Assembly (NCBI RefSeq): GCF_028554725.1
Contig: NC_071670.1
Coordinates: forward strand, 33,536,001-33,600,000
DNA length: 64,000 nucleotides
From: Zeugodacus cucurbitae
Lineage: Eukaryota > Arthropoda > Insecta > Diptera > Tephritidae
Direction: 5' to 3'
This document shows, piece after piece, positions 58,097 to 64,000 of this stretch (positions are counted from its first letter, which is position 1; each line of letters begins with the position of its first letter). A model generated the notes under the pieces. It searched no databases, was not told the origin of the DNA, and was given only the letters and a program-made list of their open reading frames with translations. Both the position numbers and the translations under genes were made by a program.

Positions 58097-60233
58097 TTAC
58101 GCGGTTATATCCGAGTCCAAAACAGCGCGCCACGTAACCCTCCTTCTGGCAGTTTGGCGCCAATTGGTTATTCCAAGCGAAGCCAGGTCCCTCTCCACCT
58201 GGTCCTTCCATCGGAGTGGAGGTCTTCCTCTTCCTCTTCTTCCACCAGCGGGTACTGCATCGAATACTTTCAGAGCTGGAGCACCTTCATCCATTCGAAC
58301 AACATGTCCTAGCCAGCGTAGCCGCTGTTTTTTTATTCGCTGGACTATGTCTATGTCGTCGAATAACACATACAGCTCATCGTTCCATCGTCTGCGGTAT
58401 TCGCCGTTGCCAATTCTTAAGGGACCATAAATCTTCCGCAAAACCTTTCTCTCGAAAACTCCTAGTGCCGTCTCATCGGATGTTGACATCGTCCACGCTT
58501 CTGCACCGTAAAGTAGGACGGGAATGATGAGAGACTTGTAGAGTTTGGTTTTTGTTCGTCGACAGAGGACCTTACTTTTCAATTGCCTACTTAGTCCATA
58601 GTAGCACCTGTTGGCAAGAGTGATTCTGCGTTGGATTTCCAGGCTGACATTGTTATTGCTGTTAATGCTGGTTCCCAGGTAGACGAAATTATCTACAACT
58701 TCAAAGTTATGACTGTCAACAGTGACGTGAGAGCCAAGACGCGAATGCGCTGACTGTTTGTTTGACGACAGGAGATATTTCGTCTTGTCCTCGTTCACCA
58801 CCAGACCCATACGCTTCGCTTCCTTATCCAGTCTGGAGAAAGCAGGACTAACGGCGCGGGTGTTGTTTCCAATGATATCGATATCATCGGCGTACGCCAG
58901 TAGCTGTACACTCTTATAGAAGATTGTACCTTCTCTGTTTAGCTCTGCAGCTCGTATTATTTTCTCCAGCATCAGGTTAAAGAAATCACACGAGAGTAGT
59001 CACCTTGTCTGAAACCTCGTCTGGTATCGAACGGCTCGGAGAGGTCCTTCCCGATCCTGACGGAGCTTTTGGTGTTGCTCAACGTCAGCTTGCACAGCCG
59101 TATTAGTTTTGCAGGGATACCAAATTCAGACATCGCGGCATAAAGGCAGCTCCTTTTCGTGCTGTCGAAAGCAGCTTTAAAGTCGACAAAGAGATGGTGT
59201 GTGTCGATCCTATTTTCACGGGTCTTCTCCAAAATTTGGCGCATGGTGAATATCTGGTCTGTTGTTGATTTTCCAGGTCTAAAGCCACACTGATAAGGTC
59301 CAATCAGTTTGTTGACGGTGGGCTTTAGTCTTTCACACAATACGCTCGACAGAACCTTATACGCGATGTTGAGGAGGCTTATCCCACTATAATTGGCGCA
59401 AATTGTGGGGTCTCCCTTTTTGTGTATTGGGCATAGCACACTAAGATTCCAATCGTCAGGCATGCTTTCTTCCGACCATATTCTGCAAAGAAGCTAATGC
59501 ATGCACCTTATCAGTTCTTCGCCGCCGTATTTGAATAGCTCGGCCGGTAATCCATCGGCACCCGCCGCCTTATTGTTCTTCAAGCGGGTAATTGCTATTC
59601 GAATTTCTTCACGGTCGGGCAATGGAACATCTGCTCCATCGTCGTCGATTGGGGAATCGGGTTCGCCATCTCCTGGTGTTGTACTTTCACTGCCATTCAG
59701 CAGGCTGGAGAAGTGTTCCCTCCACAAACTCAGTATACTCTGGTCATCAATAACTTCGCTCTTCATACTCACGCATTTCGGCCTCTTTCTTTTTTTGTCT
59801 GCAATGCGTCTCGCTTCCCTCTTCAGCTCTCGGTATCTTTCCCATCCCGCTCGTGTTGCGGTCGATCGCAACGTTGCGAGGTAGGCAGTCTGTTTTCTCT
59901 CCACTGCGAGACGACAATCCTCATCATACCAGCTGTTGTTTCGACAGCTGTACGTAAGGAGTTTGATATGCCGTCCCACAGCTCCCTTATACCGAGATGC
60001 TGATGAGTGCTCTCAGAGAGCAGGAGTGCAAGTCGAGTAGAAAATCGTTCGGCTGTCGGTTGTGATTGCAGCTTCTCGATGTCGAACCTTCCTTGTGTTT
60101 GTTGACGTGTGCGCTTTTCTACACAGAGGCGGGTGCGTATCTTATCTGCTACAAGATAGTGGTCCGAGTCGATGTTGGGACCACGAAGCGTACGCACATC
60201 AAAAACACTGGAGACATGTCGTCCATCTATCAC
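58097..60233 (-). pseudogene. RTE-like RT region, copy 4, frameshifted
   Basis: Pieces: 60233-59823 (SDHYLVADK to RTAV), 59979-59494 (RT linker, AAGADGLPAELFKYGG), 59463-58972 (CPIHKKGDPTICANYSGISL, GPYQCGFRPGKST, HHLFVDFKAAFDS) and 58972-58097 (LLAYADDIDIIG, C-terminal RLRWLGHVVRM and GRGRPPLRWKDQV, ending at the hairpin stop). Main breaks: a deletion near 59950, another near 59760 (linker shortened), a stop near 59490 and a frameshift near 58985 (inside the RQGD motif). The C-terminus matches copy 1 closely, so the 3' part of this copy is the best reference for the family. Confidence 0.85.
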
Positions 60234-60901
60234 AACATGATCGATCTTCTCTTATGCTGGAATCTAGTACTACAGACGACCATATTTCGGGCCCCGGCGA
60301 AGTCGATCAGCCTCAGACCGTTTGGTGATGTTTCGTCATGGAGGCTGAATTTTCCGACTGTTGTGCCAAAGACACCTTCTTTACCCACCCTAGCGTTGAA
60401 ATCTCCAAGCACGATTTTGACATCGTGGCGGGGGCAGCGCTCATAGGTACGTTCTAGGCGCTCATAGAAGGTATCTTTGATCACTTCGTCCTTCTCTTCC
60501 GTCGGGGCGTGGGCGCAAATCAGCGATATGTTGAAGAACCTCGCTTTGATGCGGATTGTGGCTAGACGTTCATCCACCGGAGTGAATGCCAGGACTCGAT
60601 GACGGAGTCTCTCTCCCACCACGAATCCCACACCGAATTTGCGCTCCTTTATATGGCCGCTGTAGTAGATGTCACAAGGACCCACCTTCTTCCGTCCTTG
60701 TCCCGTCCATCGCAATTCTTGGATGGCGGTGATGTCAGCCTTGAGTCGTATGAGGACATCAACCAGCTGGGCAGAGGCACCTTCCCAATTAAGGGTCCGG
60801 GCATTCCAGGTGCATGCCCTTATTTCGTAGTCCTTTAAACGTTTGCAGTGGTAGTCATCAAAATTGGGGTCTCTCATCCGAGGCTGTTTTTTCTTTTTCA
60901 T
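60230..60901 (-). pseudogene. RTE-like APE endonuclease domain, intact core, copy 4
   Basis: From ATG at 60901, 223 codons. After a short basic start, CTWNARTLN (Asn33), QELRWTG (Glu62) and ICAHAPT (about 128-134), then LGDFNARVG (Asp167, Asn169) and a DFAGARNMVV stretch: the order and residues of APE-type endonucleases of LINEs, which nick target DNA. The frame ends just before the C-terminal SDH motif because of a deletion at about 60245; the SDH and RT continue in the frame from 60233. It has the most complete endonuclease core in the window. The start codon agrees with the N-terminus in copy 2. Confidence 0.85.
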
Positions 60902-61203
60902 TGGGGGGTGTTTTTATGTGGTGGGTCCCAAACCCTACGCACAAGCGCATAGGCGGGTTTCGCCTTCTCACTTTAGCTCGCCTCCAAACGGATGTCTGTT
61001 GGCTACCCAGAGGATACTTGGTCTAAGACCGGAAGTCGTGAGCTGCTTGAGCCACATGTAAAAGAATCGTTCCTGGCCACTTCCAAGTGAATGACAGTCA
61101 GCAACTTTCCTCACTTGCGTGAACTTCTACATATGACTCCATCCTCTAAGTCCCCTCAGAAAATTAAGAATTTTATAGTATGCTGTTGACAACCATTCAA
61201 CTT

Positions 61204-63234
61204 TTTCTGAGTTTCATTAATCCCAGTATTACATTCATACATCGATAATTTGTAAAATATGATTCATATCCAATGAACCTCATCCGCGCCTGACGGATTG
61301 ATTTCTACAAAAATTTACCAAAAATATTTAACCAGAAGCATCTGAGAACTTTAATTTTGATATATTATATAAATTATTAAATATACTTACTTTTTCGTAC
61401 ACCTCAATATTGTTTGTTCACTAAGTTAAAAAAATTCAAACATTTTTTTTGTATTTTCCTATATTTACTATTTAAAGTCTTTATTGAAACTATTGGAATT
61501 GGATTAATAAAACAAATTTAAATTATTTATATACTTTGTGTCCCATTTTTGCTGCACATTTCTTCAAGCGATTCATGGTGAATAATTGAAGCCATATCCC
61601 TCTAAATTGTTGTCCAGTAACATTCGCACTGTGCGCCCCGCATTTTCCTCCACCAACGGTTGAAACGCTTTGCGATTGTCCTCCAGTTCCTCTTTGTTGA
61701 GTAAATACAGGTCTTCAAGAATCACTGCATTCACGATTTTCATAATGAACTTCAAGATTCGCATATCATCCTGCACAATAATGCCGACAATGATCGACAC
61801 AATGACGCCATTATCGCGACATCTCTGCACGAAACTTATGCTGCACTCGGGGAAATACTATTCTGCCTTAAGTCGACGCCGGCATTCACCTGTTGTATAA
61901 ATAAATAGATCAACATTGGGTTTTCATTATTGAGTTATTTAGGCAAATATAAAATGTTCTTTGATTGCTTTATGTTTAATTTTGGTAATTTCCCGGATAT
62001 TTTTGATTTACCGACTTTTCATTATCATATGGATGTTTTTTCTCAAATAGATTAATATTTTTAATTATATTCGGCAAATCTTCGAAAAAAAAATGAATAT
62101 TAGTGTTAGAAATGATATTTCGAATATATGATTTCGAAATTTTATTTTTTAGAAAATGATATTTCAATACTTGTGTATATAACCGAAATTGGATTTTAAG
62201 AAAAAAATCTTCACAGTTTCATCTACTACCATGTATATTCAAATATTACTAAATAAATTCACCTTTCATTTACTGCATGTATTACTCCAGTGATATAGAC
62301 ACCGCATGTCCTTCAGGATATCCACCAACATCTGTGGCCATTGTGTCTGCAAATGATAAAAGTAAAAGATGGAGGATGAAAGGAGTATGGAGGCGTAAAA
62401 TAAAACTACAGATGTTTTTCTCTAGGATTCGTAAGATTATAACTTCATTAATATAATACATATTTTTGAAGTTAAAGAATTCTTCTATTTCCAAAAATTA
62501 CAAAATAAAAAACAATATTCTAAAAGTTAAACTTTATTAATTTCCTCATTAATTTGCATTTTAAAATCTTCACTGGGTTTTTTAAAAGCTTCCTCTCTAT
62601 CTCTGAGTGAAGCTAACGCTCTACGCCACAGTCAAACAGCGCTTATCTACGGTCATATCATGTGACTCATATGAGAGACTTTGAAACCGCAGCTTACGCA
62701 ACGGTGACACACATGCTCAAGGATTCCAGTTTTTTTTTCGCCCTTCCACAATGGTTTAACTTCACTACCCTATTGACAGTTAAACCGCTTACCGAAGGAG
62801 TGCTCTACATGTAAGTGTGACTATTGAGTTGTAATCGACAACTCAGAAGATTGTCAACGTTTCTTTCCAAATTTAATTTTTTCTCATTCAATATGAGTAT
62901 GAAATTTCGGAATTTTTACTGTCCTCTATATGCCATTTTTCATATAAATATGTTTTTTTGGCAATTTTCCTTCTGCATTTTCGAACCTCAATCCATTCTG
63001 TCATGAATTTCTTACGTTCCAGGCATTCGCAGTTTTCTCTCAATGGCAGCACCCGCGAAAGTGAATGAAAACAAAACGACACTCATTGACGGCGCGTAAA
63101 AGTGGGCTATAGTTGTCTGCATGCTATTCAAGTGTATTGTCACGTGTGTAATTCTGTGCTTGAAATTGCATGCCACCGTCGTTCTGTTGCTGCTGAGTTG
63201 TGACGTAGTTTGTGACACTGCAACAGCTTTTGTT
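61204..63234. repeat. Right copy of the ~2 kb direct repeat
   Basis: Aligns with 1-2077 in direct orientation. Compared with the left copy it has a 12-base insertion near 61283, lacks the 860-960 array's full length, and ends at 63234 where a DINE-like element interrupts the match. Whether homology resumes past the window's end is unknown. Confidence 0.85.
61573..61830 (-). pseudogene. Coding-like fragment, unrecognised, right repeat copy
   Basis: An 85-codon frame homologous to 415-606 but longer: SIIVGIIVQDDMRILKFIM, EDLYLLNKEELEDNRKAF, QPLVEENAGRTVRMLLDN and NLEGYGFNYSP, then a stop. This copy keeps the QPLVEENAGRTVRMLLDNNL stretch that the left copy has partly lost, so it is closer to the ancestral protein. 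Upstream (61840-61930) in another frame are TQQVNAGVDL-type residues. The protein family is not recognised. Helical, hydrophobic spacing suggests a HEAT- or ARM-like or purely helical domain, which is a guess. Confidence 0.4.
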
Positions 63235-64000
63235 ATACTCTCGCAACAAAAGTTGCTACGAGAGTATTATAGTTTTGTTCACATAACGGTTGTTTGTAAC
63301 ACCTAAAACTAAAAGAGTTAGATATAGAGTCATATATACCAAAGTGATCAGGGTGACGAGTAGATTTGAAATCCGGATGTCTGTCCGTCTGTCCGTCTGT
63401 CCGTCTGTCCGTCTGTCCGTCTGTGCAAGCTGTAACTTGAGTAAAAATTAAGATATCTTGACGAAACTTCGCACAAATATTCCTCGGCACAATAAGAAGA
63501 TCAAGTTCGAAAATGGGCGGAATTGGACCATTGCCACGCCCACAAAATGGCGAAAACCAAAAACACATAAAATGTCATAACTAAGCCATAAATGAAGATA
63601 TAAAAGTAAAATTTGGAATAAAGGATCGCACTAGGAGGGGGCACAGTTGGATGTAATTTTTTTGGGGAAGTGGGCGTAGCCCCGCCCAAAAATCGGTTAT
63701 TTGTATATATCTCGCAAACCAATAAAGCTATATAAACCAAACTTTCTGCAGTTGGTTCTCTTACATACCCCACCACACACCATGAAAATAGTTGAAATCG
63801 GATCATAACCACGCCCACCTCCCATAAAAAGGTTAGGTTGAAAATGACTAAAAGTGGGTTAACTAACTAACGAAAAACGTCAGAAACACTACATTTTGCA
63901 GAAGAAATAGTAGAAGGGAGCTGCACTCAGATTTTTTTACAAAATGGAAAATGGGCGTGGCATCGCCCACTTATGGGTCAAAAACCATATCTCAGGAACT
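63235..64000 (-). mobile_element. DINE-1/mini-me-like element, copy G, runs off the window
   Basis: Minus orientation. Its 3' end (left here) is the hairpin ATACTCTCGCAACAAAAGTT paired with GCTACGAGAGTAT, then AACGGTTGTTTGTAACACC; GTCY microsatellite (GTCTGTCCGTCTGTCCGTC) near 63379-63423. The insertion interrupts the right repeat after CAGCTTTTGTT; the left repeat shows the empty site CAGCTTTTGTT|TACTTT at 2077. The 5' end lies beyond 64000. Confidence 0.8.

Larger units (their letters stand above)
58062..61146 (-). mobile_element. RTE-like retrotransposon, copy 4, near full length
   Basis: Minus strand; begins GGATGGAGTCATATGTAG like copy 2, has a ~245-bp leader, an EN+RT frame in pieces, and ends with the 24-nt UTR and (AAG)6 tail. 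Flanked by TAAGTC at 58056-58061 and 61147-61152, a possible 6-bp target duplication. Length 3.08 kb. A deletion at about 59935-59950 and frameshifts make it inactive. It sits 57 bp from the start of the right-hand repeat. Confidence 0.9.

Overview
This is a eukaryotic, AT-rich, gene-poor window, most likely from a higher fly. A tephritid fruit fly is my best guess. The basis is GT-AG introns, a CAG/polyQ exon, and several dipteran-type mobile elements: an RTE-like LINE in four copies, DINE-1/mini-me-like repeats, a Helitron, a mariner relic, and hAT- and other MITE-like elements. The species assignment is inference. I saw no rRNA or tRNA gene and no CRISPR array.

The window starts and nearly ends with two diverged, directly oriented copies of one ~2 kb sequence (1-2077 and 61204-63234). 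They share minus-strand splice-site-like signals and a short coding-like frame, so they look like an old duplication of an unrecognised intron-bearing locus. Between them lie, in order: a 5'-truncated RTE copy with an intact 746-codon RT frame (3511-5830); a DINE-like element (5887-7094); and three exons of a minus-strand host gene (7442-7662, 7980-8369, 8625-8722). That gene's next upstream exon is at 18485-18568. The ~9.8 kb intron between holds a DINE fragment, a MITE, a mariner relic and a Helitron whose two ends can be placed (15796-17905).

From 18.6 to 58 kb I read mostly intron or intergenic DNA: a 279-bp hAT-type MITE with 8-bp target duplications (18637-18915); a DINE foldback pair (25000-26788); a near full-length RTE copy with an 11-bp target duplication (29784-32875); further DINE copies (34878, 42479, 46979); a truncated RTE (39677-40770); a strongly T-rich block (45540-46970); and several weak candidates for host exons and promoters. 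A second near full-length RTE (58062-61146) abuts the right-hand repeat, which is itself interrupted by a last DINE copy at 63235 running off the window.

The only gene model I trust is the four-exon polyQ/charged-coil gene, because all three junctions keep one reading frame. Its product is not recognised. The mobile elements are broken or truncated. The most informative observations are structural: a hairpin built around the RTE stop codon in all four copies, different microsatellite tails on those copies, and the repeat-versus-repeat comparison that reveals an empty site for a DINE-like insertion.
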